Source: Aurelia coerulea (taxonomy: Eukaryota; Cnidaria; Scyphozoa; Semaeostomeae; Ulmaridae). From it: a stretch of DNA of 64,000 nt. The notes beneath the pieces were generated by a model. That model saw only the letters and a list, made by a program, of their open reading frames with translations, was not told the DNA's origin and did not search any database. The stretch lies in assembly GCA_039566865.1 (NCBI GenBank), contig CM076949.1:7159501-7223500 (forward strand), in the 5' to 3' direction. A program made the position numbers and the translations under genes. Positions within the stretch are counted from its first letter, which is position 1. Every line of letters starts with the position of its first letter. Shown in pieces: positions 45,901-54,061 of the stretch.

Positions 45901-48150
45901 CCCAAAAAGATTGTACAGATTTGTTTCGATCTAGCACTGTGAATTTAGCTTTAATCAATGGCTAGTCTCCTTAATAATGCTCCTTGATAGTTAACTCAAA
46001 CATGGATACCCTGTTGTTCTATATTGGTGCTTTGATAGCAGATATATTAATCTCGAAAGCTCAAATTTGCATCCATCTCCAAATCAGAGCTTGGGCGTTT
46101 TGGCCGAAACAACTCCTGGAAGCACAGCGAATAAATCAACGATAGCCTTGATAAAATTTGAGCAAAACTTGAATGATATTTTTCTGTTTGCTAGAAGTCA
46201 ATCATTCTGCATTTGCATAATTTTCCCTTAATTTCAATTTTAAATTTGATGTGTTTCAAAAATTTGCTCAGGCCAAAAAGTCAAAGCTCTGGTTTAGAGG
46301 TGGATGCAAATTTGAGCGTTTAAAGTTGATATTCCTACTTTCAGAGCACCAATATCAGCAAACAAGGTATCCATGTTCAGGCTAACTATCGAGGAACATT
46401 TCGAGAGTGATTAGCCATTGATTAGAGCTCAATTCACTACCCCAAACCAAATCTGTTTACTCTTTACTGGCATACCCGGTGTATGTTTCAGGCAAGGATC
46501 GTATCCAAAGGTGCTTCGATTTATCGTACCTTGTTGCTGACAAATGTTTTTCATTTCTTACACTTGTAGCACCCGATAATCTGAGAGCACTTGCAGGGCT
46601 GCAATCAGAATCACCTTTATTGGAAAGTGACATTTCAAAAAGGAAAGAAATATACAGATCTGAAGCGAACAAAATTGATCAAGAGAAAGATATCAACACA
46701 CTGGTAAAATCGTTTTAGCAATGTTCTGATGTAATTTCTTATCCTTTCTGATATGGACAGAAGAGTAAAAAATAAATAGATGTCAGAGGCTTAGCTAATG
46801 ACGTCATCATGTTAGATAAACAGTTCAGATCTTGCTTGCCCATGAGCACTAGGAAATACGATGAATGATTTGAATGGCCTAAGTCATTCGCATCCTGACT
46901 AGACTACGTCGTTAACTCATTTTTTTATTGATATATAATGAACATTTACTCGTGTTCTCCTTTGTCGTTTCCTAATCTTGCAATTACTGTCTGAATTGCA
47001 TTTTCCAAGAAAAACAACGAACACCGCGGCTCGATGTCCTTTACACCGCCATTTTGTATCTATACTTTGCACCGTGTTTTGGCTAGGTTGCTTGCAGAGG
47101 AGTGAAAGTCATTCAGAACAAAACATAGATACAAAATGGTGGTGTGCAGGACATTGAGCTGCGGTGCCAGGCCCGTAGGAAGCGGGGGGGTAGGGGGGGC
47201 TCAAGCCCCCCCAATAATTTTTTAAAACAATGGTGCTACGTCACATGACTTAATTAGATGTATTGTTCTCTATTGTTTTAAGAACAATTGCCCCCCCAAT
47301 CCGAAGCTTCTTCCTACGGCCCTGGCGGTGCTGGTTGTTTGGCTTGGAAAATGCAATTCAGACGGTAACTACAAGATTAGGAAACAATAAAGAAGAACAC
47401 GAGTACGTTGTCATTATATCTTAATGGTAAAAGGGTTAAATACGTAGTCACATCACGATAAGAGTGGCTTACGTTGCTAAAGTCATTCATCTTGTTTCCT
47501 AGTGGTCATGGCCTTTTTTTCTTATACATTCAGCTAAGCACTTACAATACATATTTACTTAATTACTATACTTATAGGCTACTCTACTCTACTACTAGGA
47601 CAAGACCACGGGAAGCAATAACTATGTCTACCCACAAATGCATGTCATGGCTTGCCACCCATGTAACGATAGCACCCCAGTACAACGCGATTAGTGATTG
47701 CAGACAAAGGCCATATTCCATGCCCGGTTGGTCCTGTGCTCATGTCATAGTCCTGTCTGCTCTTCAAAACCTGTTCTGTCACGCATAATGAGTGAGCTAG
47801 CTACCTTGTGGCTTTAGAAGAGCTTTTTGCCTTGGTTACCGTAGATGATATATGCCTCCGGAGGGGGGCTTATTTAATAGACACAGCTATACAGCTATAT
47901 CATCTATATCTCTTTAGCCACTGTAAATAGGCCAAAGAAACGTCCACACACCCATTGTTTATTAAGCTACACAATAGAACTGCACATGTCAAGCTGTCAG
48001 ATACAATATATTATATTGTTATCTTGGCCTGGGCCAGCATTAAACTATGTCGATTCCCTTGAAAGTTGAAAATATTATGCAGCTATTTTCAATTACCAAC
48101 TAACACTTTTTTTGTAGAATGATGAATTTGGTGTGTTGAAGCGAAGGTGA
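29904..48150 (+). CDS. Giant secreted protein: low-complexity region, xPhixGG pentapeptide repeats, laminin-G-like domain, TSP1 domain
   Basis: No named family recognised for the whole. Exons: 29904-29994, 31165-36783, 37684-37875, 38893-39153, 40896-41129, 42477-42752, 44545-44718, 46570-46703, then 48118-48150. Alternatively exon 8 reads through to a stop at 46716-46718, with AATAAA at 46771. The first seven introns are all phase 1 with GT-AG ends. Exon 1 encodes a signal peptide (hydrophobic core WLFFLLLGII, likely cleavage near residue 24). Exon 2 (5,619 bp) encodes a Lys/Glu/Ser/Asn-rich region, three ~33-residue repeats at ~445-545, a very basic stretch near 610-630, and 36 five-residue repeats at ~1486-1666. 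Exons 3-5 (residues ~1904-2133) form a concanavalin/laminin-G-like jellyroll (KYHWSLNS, GLFLYANCELLAVS, ISIYENYFNDEGV). Exon 7 (~2225-2283) is a TSP1 domain with WSAWTTC and six cysteines. Total ~2,330 residues. Role inferred: extracellular matrix, mucus or cell-surface protein. The start is supported by the signal peptide and an exact phase match to exon 2. Confidence 0.85.
30129..30385. mobile_element. Near-palindromic MITE, CACAGGGA ends, 7-bp duplication
   Basis: Arms of ~120 bp are nearly perfect reverse complements (CACAGGGAAACCAGGAA at the tips). Flanked by AAGAAAT at 30122-30128 and 30386-30392. In intron 1 of the giant gene. The same tip and 7-bp duplication size are seen at 56850-57168. 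Confidence 0.85.
32400..32700 (+). repeat. Three tandem ~33-residue repeats within the giant exon
   Basis: Three consecutive copies with the pattern I(R/K)NVT..(D/E)..xTKRxxLGTN(S/D)xI are seen at about residues 445-545. Each carries an NVT sequon, so each could be N-glycosylated if the protein is secreted as predicted. They are diverged (roughly half identical), so this is an old internal duplication. No known domain is recognised. Confidence 0.8.
35529..36071 (+). repeat. 36-unit pentapeptide repeat domain (x-Phi-x-G-G) inside the giant secreted protein
   Basis: From 35529 the reading frame gives 34 consecutive exact five-residue units, then one six-residue unit (36039-36056) and a last five-residue unit. 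Each unit is x-[I/L/V/M/F]-x-G-G, with the fourth position sometimes S, D, N or K. Examples are TIQGG, SLSGG, DIEGG, EILGG and VIRGG. The hydrophobic residue is kept in every unit while neighbouring positions vary freely. That is what a stacked beta-solenoid needs, and the register matches the bacterial pentapeptide-repeat fold (small, x, hydrophobic, x, small). 36 units would make nine four-sided coils. The fold is my inference; the repeat itself is directly visible. Confidence 0.9.
36836..36947 (+). repeat. (GATT)n microsatellite
   Basis: About 110 bp of GATT/GATTGATT tetranucleotide repeat with a few interruptions, in intron 2 of the giant gene, ~50 bp after the donor at 36784. The remainder of this intron (to 37683) shows nothing recognisable. 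Confidence 0.95.
37876..38892. other. Intron 3 of the giant gene, no element recognised
   Basis: A GTAAGG donor at 37876 and an ATTTTTAG acceptor at 38892 bound it. No inverted repeat or coding remnant that I can name. Confidence 0.5.
39679..39972. mobile_element. MITE with CACCCCCCAGTGACGACCCC ends
   Basis: Left end CACCCCCCAGTGACGACCCC, right end the complement of CACCCCCTAGTAACGACCCC. Flanked by TATCTGGA (39671-39678) and TATCTGGT (39973-39980), an 8-bp duplication with one difference. The interior has GGCGGGCATT/GACGGGGAAA-type repeats. In intron 4 of the giant gene. Confidence 0.75.
40123..40727. mobile_element. Foldback MITE with CYGGGTRTCCCA ends (TA-flanked), copy 1
   Basis: Both arms share TACAGATTTGGTTGACTC-type tips, GTTCCTCGATAGT and AAAGCTCAAATTTGC blocks in inverted orientation. 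TA at 40121-40122 and 40728-40729. A second copy is at 45893-46479. In intron 4 of the giant gene. Confidence 0.8.
41228..41640. mobile_element. Diverged half copy of the 58176-58785 foldback family
   Basis: Contains GACCAATTTTGAAAATTTATGA, GCCTGAATTAGATTCTA and AACGTCGATCAAATTTT, all shared with one arm of 58176-58785. No clear outer end. In intron 5 of the giant gene. Confidence 0.6.
41689..41937. mobile_element. FB-B foldback MITE (CAATAGACCTTTTAGC), full copy
   Basis: A nearly perfect 249-bp palindrome: CAATAGACCTTTTAGCTATT at one end, its complement at the other, centre at about 41815 (TACAAAGTGTACTTTGTA). Other copies at 50203-50389 and 10829-11028. In intron 5 of the giant gene. Confidence 0.85.
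42013..42451. mobile_element. Near-perfect palindromic MITE, CATGGGCAATAATG ends, 7-bp duplication
   Basis: Arms of ~215 bp with tips CATGGGCAATAATGCACCG / complement, flanked by ATTTCAC at 42006-42012 and 42452-42458. The centre lies near 42232. The 3' edge is 25 bp before exon 6 of the giant gene, so the branch point of that intron probably lies inside the element or its duplication. Confidence 0.9.
43905..44022. mobile_element. Short G/C-tract-ended MITE
   Basis: GTAGGAACCGGGGGGCAC on the left and CGTGCCCCCCCC on the right, enclosing AAGTACCCTTTTTATTTACT and AAAAAAGTGCCCTTGAAGCG. A partial relative, reverse-complemented, is at about 19955-20045 inside the hAT relic. Confidence 0.55.
44135..44372 (+). 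mobile_element. tRNA-derived SINE, copy 2
   Basis: Head GGGGTCACTCAGTGGTAGCA (box A) and GTTCCAATCCCGGCC (box B), then tail AATTCCAGGCGAAAGGAATC, CACGAGGCGTGGCCACATTG and GCTTCGACAAGCTTGGCTTA. This copy gives the empty-site reference for the MITE insertion at 45284. Confidence 0.75.
44845..45125. mobile_element. Diverged half copy of the 58176-58785 foldback family
   Basis: Shares ACTATCCATGTTTGACAGGC (compare ACTATGCACGTTTGGCAGGC), GAAGATTTATGACTCAAT and AAACGATCAGAAAACGTCAA with one arm of 58176-58785. In intron 7 of the giant gene. Confidence 0.65.
45126..45720 (+). mobile_element. tRNA-derived SINE, copy 3, interrupted by a MITE
   Basis: Same family as 44135-44372. The body runs to AATTCCAGGAGAAAGG at 45283 and resumes after the MITE with AAACACGAGGTGTGGTCATA at 45607, ending near 45720. 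Confidence 0.7.
45284..45598. mobile_element. CACGTGGGGG-ended hAT MITE inserted in a SINE, 8-bp duplication
   Basis: Ends CACGTGGGGGG / CCCCCCACGTG, flanked by GAGAAAGG at 45276-45283 and 45599-45606. Removing the element and one GAGAAAGG restores the uninterrupted SINE order seen at 44270. The interior has imperfect tandem units with GGTCTAG..AACGGTACC, structurally like 19339-19665 and 54580-54902. Confidence 0.85.
45893..46479. mobile_element. Foldback MITE, copy 2 of the 40123-40727 family
   Basis: CCCGGTGTCCCAAAAAG tip on the left, ATACCCGG on the right, with GTACAGATTTGTTTCGATCT, CTCCTTGATAGTTAACTC and CGAAAGCTCAAATTTGC blocks matching 40123-40727. It ends ~90 bp before exon 8 of the giant gene. 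Confidence 0.75.
46912..47449. mobile_element. Foldback element interrupted by a second element
   Basis: The arms share CTCGTGTTCTCCTTTGTCGT, TTTCCTAATCTTGCAATTAC and GTCTGAATTGCATTTTCCAA in inverted orientation (right arm near 47340-47420). The right arm is broken by the element at 47168-47324. Confidence 0.75.
47168..47324. mobile_element. CAGGCCCGTAGGAAGC-ended MITE nested in a foldback element
   Basis: Ends CAGGCCCGTAGGAAGCGGGG and complement of CAGGGCCGTAGGAAGAAGC, flanked by GCGGTGC at 47161-47167 and 47325-47331. The only inner feature is a short AT-rich loop. Related to the ends of 20664-21614. Confidence 0.8.
47495..47640 (-). mobile_element. LINE 3'-end fragment, with an FB-A arm fragment after it
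   Basis: AGCACTTACAATACATATTT and CTACTCTACTACTAGGACAA correspond to the 3' block at 62660-62780. The following 47690-47830 carries the FB-A motif GATTAGTGATTGCAGACAAA. Confidence 0.5.
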
Positions 48151-48399
48151 CCTTTGGACTCTTGAATTTGTATGTAACCACTAATGTACAAATGTAAATA
48201 ATATAGCTAATGAAATTCGTAGAATGATAGCATATGACCATGTTTTTTTAGCAAGAACGATTCTTTGAACTAAAAATATCCTTCTCTCTTGTCCTACTCT
48301 GCGTTTTGAAGCTGAGTCTCAGTTTGAAGCCATAACATCATTCAATTCAATGAGGAAAACTGAGACTCATGTAATCAGTCTAAGAGCTCCATAAAATCT

Positions 48400-50065
48400 C
48401 GTCCCCAGAATGAGTTTGTTGCTCTACCTCTACTTTGCGATAGAAATGGCTTTTTGGGGTTTAGATTGGTTGTTCGAAAACAAACAGTACATTTATTTGA
48501 AACTTGATTTAGTTACAAAACAGCAATAGTTAGCAAGGGCAGATAATGTTACAATAGGATTCACTACTTTTGATTGACACCCAAAGAGAATTCTATGCCC
48601 AATTGGTCAAGTCAGAAACAAAAACAAAGAAAGCTCCAAAAGTTGCTCTGAAACCCAGGTCACTTCTTTTACGTTGGGTCAATGTTTTGGTCACCAGTAG
48701 TCTCCTTCTCAAAATTATTAAACCTTCCTCAAATATGGCCTTAATGAGCAAACCTTCCCCCGGCTCACAACCGTGGAGTAGTGAATCTTTCTAGACTCTG
48801 TTTATCAGTTTCTTAAGGTGATCAAAATGATTAAATTTTCTTAATTCTGATTAAAAATACATCATCGGCAAAGTTGATATTTACATAGAAAATTTTCTTA
48901 CGAGATACACAGGTTGCCTACCAACAAACTATCGGAAAGTCTTTGGTCATATGATTTTTTAAATGCAGAGGCCTATGAATAAATAAATGAATGAATAAAT
49001 GATTAAATTGCGAATAAATGACTTTTCCCCACAGAAAAAGGCGATTTCAAAGTCAAACTAATTGAAAAGCTCTTTTTCCAGCTTTATAAAAACAAAATCG
49101 TCATTGTATGGCCATGTACAGGGTGAGTGTAAAAGTGAGTGTAAAAAAAGCTTACAACTTTTGCAAATGATATACCGGGTGACCCAGAAAAAAGTGACCC
49201 AGCGCAATCTGTTACAGAAAATTAAGTAACTAGACGATTGAAATGCTTCAAACGTTCTTCTGTCGTTAAAAGACTAGCCTTTGCTATGAGTATTTTTCGC
49301 AATTTTATACGTCACGGTAAATTTCCAAAATTAAGGATTTCAAGGAAAAGGGTATGCCTAAAATCCTCAAAAGTCGTCAAAACAGGGGATCGATTTACAG
49401 CCATTTCAGATCGTCAAAGCAATGCAGAGCGTGTTTCATTTCAACATGGGAATAGTTAACCCAGTTGGAAATCTTCAGAGCAAGTTTTTAGTCCCTAGGT
49501 ACTTGAAAATATTCTCAGGCAGAGTGAAACACGCTCCTCGTTGTTTTGAAGATCTGAAATGGCTTCAAATCGATCCCCTGTTTTTGACGGCTTTTGGAAA
49601 ATTTCAAGCCTGCCTTTTTCTTCAAAATCCCTAACTCGGGAACTTTCCCGTGATCCAAAAAGATGCTAAAAATACTCATAATGTAGGCTGGTCTTTTAGC
49701 GACAGAACAACGTTAAACATATTTCAATCTGCAGCTTACTTTTTTTTCTATAACAGATAGCGTTGGGTCACTTTTTTCTGGGTCACCCGGTAGATATTAA
49801 TAATCTAACAGACCGATGTCATAGGTCCTTGTTTCAATCTATTGACAAAATTCTTTCTTTGATGTTGTTATTAACTTCCACCAAGTAGGTCAAGAAACAT
49901 TTTCATGCAGAAAATAATTCCTTATCAATTTTATTTTCAAAATGGTGGAAAATTTCATATTTATTGAAAGAATTCATGGCAAAGTTTGAAAAAATAAAAT
50001 CATTGTAAATTCCTAAGTTCATAGAGGAATTTCGCGAAAGGGATAGTATTTTTTCTTTGCACATA
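48400..50065. repeat. Long interspersed repeat, copy A
   Basis: Matches 53115-54061 plus 56150-56370 (copy B) over many blocks: TTTGAAACTTGATTTAGTTAC, GATAATGTTACAATAGGATTC, CACAGGTTGCCTACCAACAA, CAGAAAATAATTCCTTATC. Copy A is interrupted at 49175-49790 by a MITE that copy B lacks. No coding frame. The first part overlaps an FB-A arm. Confidence 0.75.
49175..49790. mobile_element. Foldback MITE with CCGGGTGACCCAGAAAAAA ends, TA target
   Basis: Arms share GTGACCC..GCGCAATCTG/CGATAGCGTTGGGTCAC-type tips and GGGGATCGATTT blocks in inverted orientation. TA at 49173-49174 and 49791-49792. Copy B of the surrounding repeat runs straight through (AAATGATAGATATTAG near 54005), giving an empty site. 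Confidence 0.85.
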
Positions 50066-50079
50066 CAAATATTACAATA

Positions 50080-50170
50080 AATCTGACATTCTACTATACT
50101 TCCTAATTACTGTACAACACTACAGGGACGATGCCAAGGGGAGCGAAGGACAATGACTACCTCGTGGCCA
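50080..50170 (-). mobile_element. LINE 3'-end fragment
   Basis: TTACTGTACAACACTACAGG, CCAAGGGGAGCGAAGGACAA and TGACTACC match the 3' block near 62740-62790 of the right-edge LINE (AGGAGCAAAAAACAATGACT). Confidence 0.5.
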
Positions 50171-50202
50171 ATAGAAAAGAAACGCAACGTTAAACTACAT
50201 AC

Positions 50203-50389
50203 AATAGACCTTTTAGCTATTCTGAAAAGAATCAGAATCGAACGATTATCTTGCTTCATTTTGTAGAATTTTCGAATGTCCACAATAGTGATAGAATCTC
50301 TAACGCCACTCGATCGAACCTCCCGGATCAAAATGTATAAAAATAACGCTCGATCCAGGCTCTTTTGTAGAATAGCTAAAAGGTCTATT
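50203..50389. mobile_element. FB-B foldback MITE, shortened copy
   Basis: AATAGACCTTTTAGCTATTC at the left end, its complement at the right, and the TAACGCTCGATCCAGGCTCT arm of the 41689-41937 copy. The left arm is partly deleted. Confidence 0.8.
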
Positions 50390-50494
50390 AAGTACACTAC
50401 GAATGATTAAAACCTAATGGATACTATATTAGATTCTATCTAACATTAGGTGTCGGAACAGGTTTGTGATGAAATCTAAATGTCACGAGCGCAG

Positions 50495-51854
50495 CAACAA
50501 GGACAGATTTTGTAAGACAATAGCACGAGTTGGTTTTGATTGACACTGCAATTCAAAGCGATTAGCGATCGCAGACAAAGGAAATTCTCTCAACCAGTAA
50601 TTCAAAACAAGCAAAGCCGCAAAAGTATCTCTGAAACTCAGGTTGCTAGCTCGCTCGTTGTGCATTCCAGAAATTGTTTTCAGGAGCAAACATGAGCATA
50701 GATCGAAAGAAGAAGGATATATCTACACATCTGCCTTGGGCATTTAATTTGTTTGGTTCAAAAGCCGATTGGGAGGCGATTCAATTCTCTTCTTTTTTGG
50801 GTGCAATGAAAACACTTACTGCTCGGCTTCTGAACCAAAGAAATAAAATTCCCGTGGTAGATGTGTAGATATATCCTTCTTCTGTCGATATATGCTCATA
50901 TTTGCTCTTAAAAATTATTTTTATTTTCAATTTCTTTATTGTTGGATTACAAATGTCAAAAAGATAGCTAAAAGTAATTAGCTAATTTATTCCAACTTTA
51001 AAACATTAAAATACAAATATTACATAAGAAAAATAGTGGATAAAATATTTACAAGTCATCAAAAGTATACAGTGTAAAAGTAAAAGTAGATATCTAATGA
51101 GATTCATCATAAAAAGCCCAAATTCGGAATAAAAACGCGGCATAATTTACATGGACAATTTTCTCCGTTCCAACTTTTTATTTTTGTTTTAAACTGACAA
51201 AGGGATTCTGAATTACGTATCGTTGGTGGTAACATTTGCCACAGCTGCGGACCTTTGAAACGGATGCTTTCTGTCCCGTTGTTGACAGATCTCACCCTAG
51301 GTTGAAAGAATTCGTTATTGTTGCGCAGATTGTAATGACTTTCATTTTCACAGAAAATTTCCTGCATGAATGAAGGGTTCAGGTCATTTCTAGTTTTGTA
51401 CATTTCAGTCATAAGTAGCTGCAAGTTCTTTGTATGAATAGTAACGGCACAGTCCTTCTCTAATAGCTCACTATAAGTAGATTCGGCATCCTTATAAGTA
51501 ATTCTCAAAGCCCTTTCCTGTATTTTGTTAATTTTTTTGTTAAGCTGCCTGCTGTGAAACATCCAGATTAAAGGACAGTATTGAAACTCACCGGTAATAA
51601 ATGCCCTCATGAGTGTTCTTAGTTTGTTCTGATCCATGTATGGGGATATGCGAGCAACTGCATAAACTTAAAAAAACAATTTCTGGAATGCACAACGAGC
51701 GCGCTAGCTACTTGGGTTGCAGAGAAACTTTTGCGGCTTTGTTTGTTTTGAATTTATGGTTGAGAGGATTTCCTTTGTCTGCAGTCACTAATCGCTTTGA
51801 ATTCACATGTCAACAAAAGCATCGCATAACGTCTTACAAAATCTGTCCTTGTTG
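50495..51854. mobile_element. FB-A foldback element split by a LINE insertion
   Basis: Ends CAACAAGGACAGATTTTGTAAG / complement (50495 and 51854). Arms carry AAAGCGATTAGCGATCGCAG and TTTGTCTGCAGTCACTAATC in inverted orientation. The right arm is broken at about 50922, where a minus-strand LINE 3' part extends to about 51656. Confidence 0.75.
51104..51637 (-). pseudogene. 5'-truncated non-LTR reverse transcriptase C-terminus
   Basis: An uninterrupted 176-codon frame: FITGEFQYCPLIWMFHSRQ, then NKINKIQERALRITYKD, HTKNLQLLMTEMYKTRN, YNLRNN and RFKGPQLWQMLPPTIRNSES. This is the classic C-terminal part of CR1/L2-type LINE polyproteins. The reverse transcriptase core is missing, as expected for a 5'-truncated insertion. 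The AT-rich 3' untranslated part lies to the left (50922-51103). The insertion interrupts the FB-A foldback. Confidence 0.85.
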
Positions 51855-52304
51855 AGTGCAGCGGTTTGAGGTCGCAAACTATGCCTGGCATCTAATGTGA
51901 AACACAACTTACAAAGAAACAGAACATTTAAATTAAAGGGGCTGGGCCACGTAACCGTAAACAAATCCATTATCTCTATAATCTATATTGTTGTCCACAC
52001 GTGACCATTGTATTCTGCACAGATTTTGGTGGATGGGGTGAATCCACAAAAAAGTTACTACTAAAGATCCACCAATATCTTCGCAATCTTACAACATATG
52101 GTTGTTTCATTTGTGTCTCTTTGAAGTTCAAGAGTTCATCTTCAAAATAGCACTTTCATTTTGAGAAAAATAGTGGAAAATCTGTCTGATATGGCCTGTC
52201 GAAAAACTGCAAAATCGTCGTTTCGAAAGAAGTTTGTTTACTTTACGTGACCCAGCCCCTTTAAGGGTTTTGATGGTTGCTTGGTACCGAAGTTACTAAA
52301 AATT

Positions 52305-52634
52305 TTAGTCAAACCGACTAGTTTTGTGAATGAAACGTAACATCAATTCGATTATATTTCTGTTCAAGTCATTAGAAAGGTCTTGATCACCATATATTAA
52401 AAGCTGCGTCAGAGTATCATTTGGAATTTTGGTGATTTGCATATATGGTCGTAGTAATTCAGCAATTCCAGCGAGAAGATTTTGCCGTTGAACATCATAA
52501 GAAGGGCAGATCAACAAAAAGTGCTCCACGTCCTCAATGCCATCGCTTGTTGGGCACATTGGGTTTATGGTATCCCTAAAATTATGCTTGAATTTGTGGA
52601 AATTCATCTTGCTGAGACCAAAGTTGAATCTAAT
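52305..52634 (-). pseudogene. LINE reverse transcriptase C-terminal fragment
   Basis: The frame reads FGLSKMNFHKFKHNFRDT, then NPMCPTSDGIEDVEHFLLIC and a C-terminus ending HKTSRFD before a stop. Same family as the pseudogene at 62898-64000, which has lost the middle block that is intact here. The C..GIED.EHFLL.C block is a zinc-knuckle-like C-terminal motif. Its upstream edge abuts the MITE at 52637. Confidence 0.8.
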
Positions 52635-52636
52635 AC

Positions 52637-52846
52637 CGGGTGTCCCAAAATGATGCATTATCGTTTAATTGCTTTTAAGTCCATAACCGATGAACCAATT
52701 TTCAAAAACTGGTAACACCACAACCAACATCTTAAAATAAAATTTAGCCCTTAGGCAATCAAATAAAACAAAGTGTTTGAAAATTGGTTCATTGGTTATG
52801 GACATGTAAGCAATCAAACAATAATACATCATTTTGGGACACCCGG
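52637..52846. mobile_element. Short foldback MITE, CCGGGTGTCCCAAAATGATG ends
   Basis: A 210-bp near palindrome: CCGGGTGTCCCAAAATGATG at both tips and TCCATAACCRATGAACCAAT in both arms. TA on the left side only (the right flank is TG). Related in its tips to the other CCGGGTG elements. Confidence 0.85.
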
Positions 52847-54061
52847 TGGTATATGAAGGCCTACAACATTTTAGCCTGCGTCACAGACCATACAAAAACA
52901 TTCTGGCAAGCAGAAATTTGTCTCTTCTCTGGTTTATGATGTCTCTAATCTAATAAATGTCTCCATCTTTAAAATGATTAAGATGATATCAAGTGATTTC
53001 CATTTTCTGAGTTCCTTTCAAGCCATTATCAATTAAAAGAAAAAGGTGGTGCAATCTTACATTGCATTTTTATTAGGAAAAAATCTGAAACATCCTACGA
53101 AATGTGCAAGCGTGGCACAATCCCATCCCTAGAATGAGTTCATTGCTCTACAGTACGTCTGCTTTGTGATATAAATTGCTTTTCGGGATTTCATTGGTTG
53201 TTTGAAAACAAAACAGTACCTGATTTGAAACTTGATTTAGTTACTAAGCAGCAATAGTTAGCAAGAACAGATAATGTTACAATAGGATTCACTACTTTTG
53301 ATTGACACCTAAAGAGAATTCTATGCCCAGTAGTTGGTCAAGTCATAAATCAAAACAAAGCAAGGTACAAAAGTTGCTCTGCAATCCAGGTCACTCTTTT
53401 TTGCGTTGGGTCAATTTCGTATGGTCACAAGTAGTCTTTCTATATATGTATATACTGCACATATATTCAATATAACAATTTACAAAAATGAAATTGCTAA
53501 TAGCAACGCTTACGAACTACTTTACTACACCACAAGGACGAGATACCATGGGGAGCAACAGACCTTGACCCCCCCCTAATTAGTTTTCTTCTCAAGATTA
53601 CTAAACCTTCCTCATATATGGCATTAACAAACAAGCAAAACTTCCCCCGGTTCACAACCGTGGAGTCGTGAAGTTTTCTGGACTCTGTTTATCACTTCCT
53701 ATGAGTGATTTAAGATGATTAAATGTTTTTAATCCTCATCAAAAGTATATCATCGGCAATACCTGTTGGTATGTACATGCAACATTTTCATAAGAGATAC
53801 ACAGGTTGCCTACCAACAAACTATCGGAAAGTCCTTGGCCATATGATTTTTAAATACAGAGGCCTATAAATGAATGATTAAATGATTAAATTGCCAATAA
53901 ATGATTTTCCGACAAAAAGACGATTTCAAAAGTCAAACCAATTTAAAAACTCTTTTTCAAGCCATGTAAAGGGTGAATGTAATAAAAACTTGCAACCTTT
54001 GGAAATGATAGATATTAGTAATCTGACAGACAGATGTCATAGGTTTTTATTTCAATCTATA

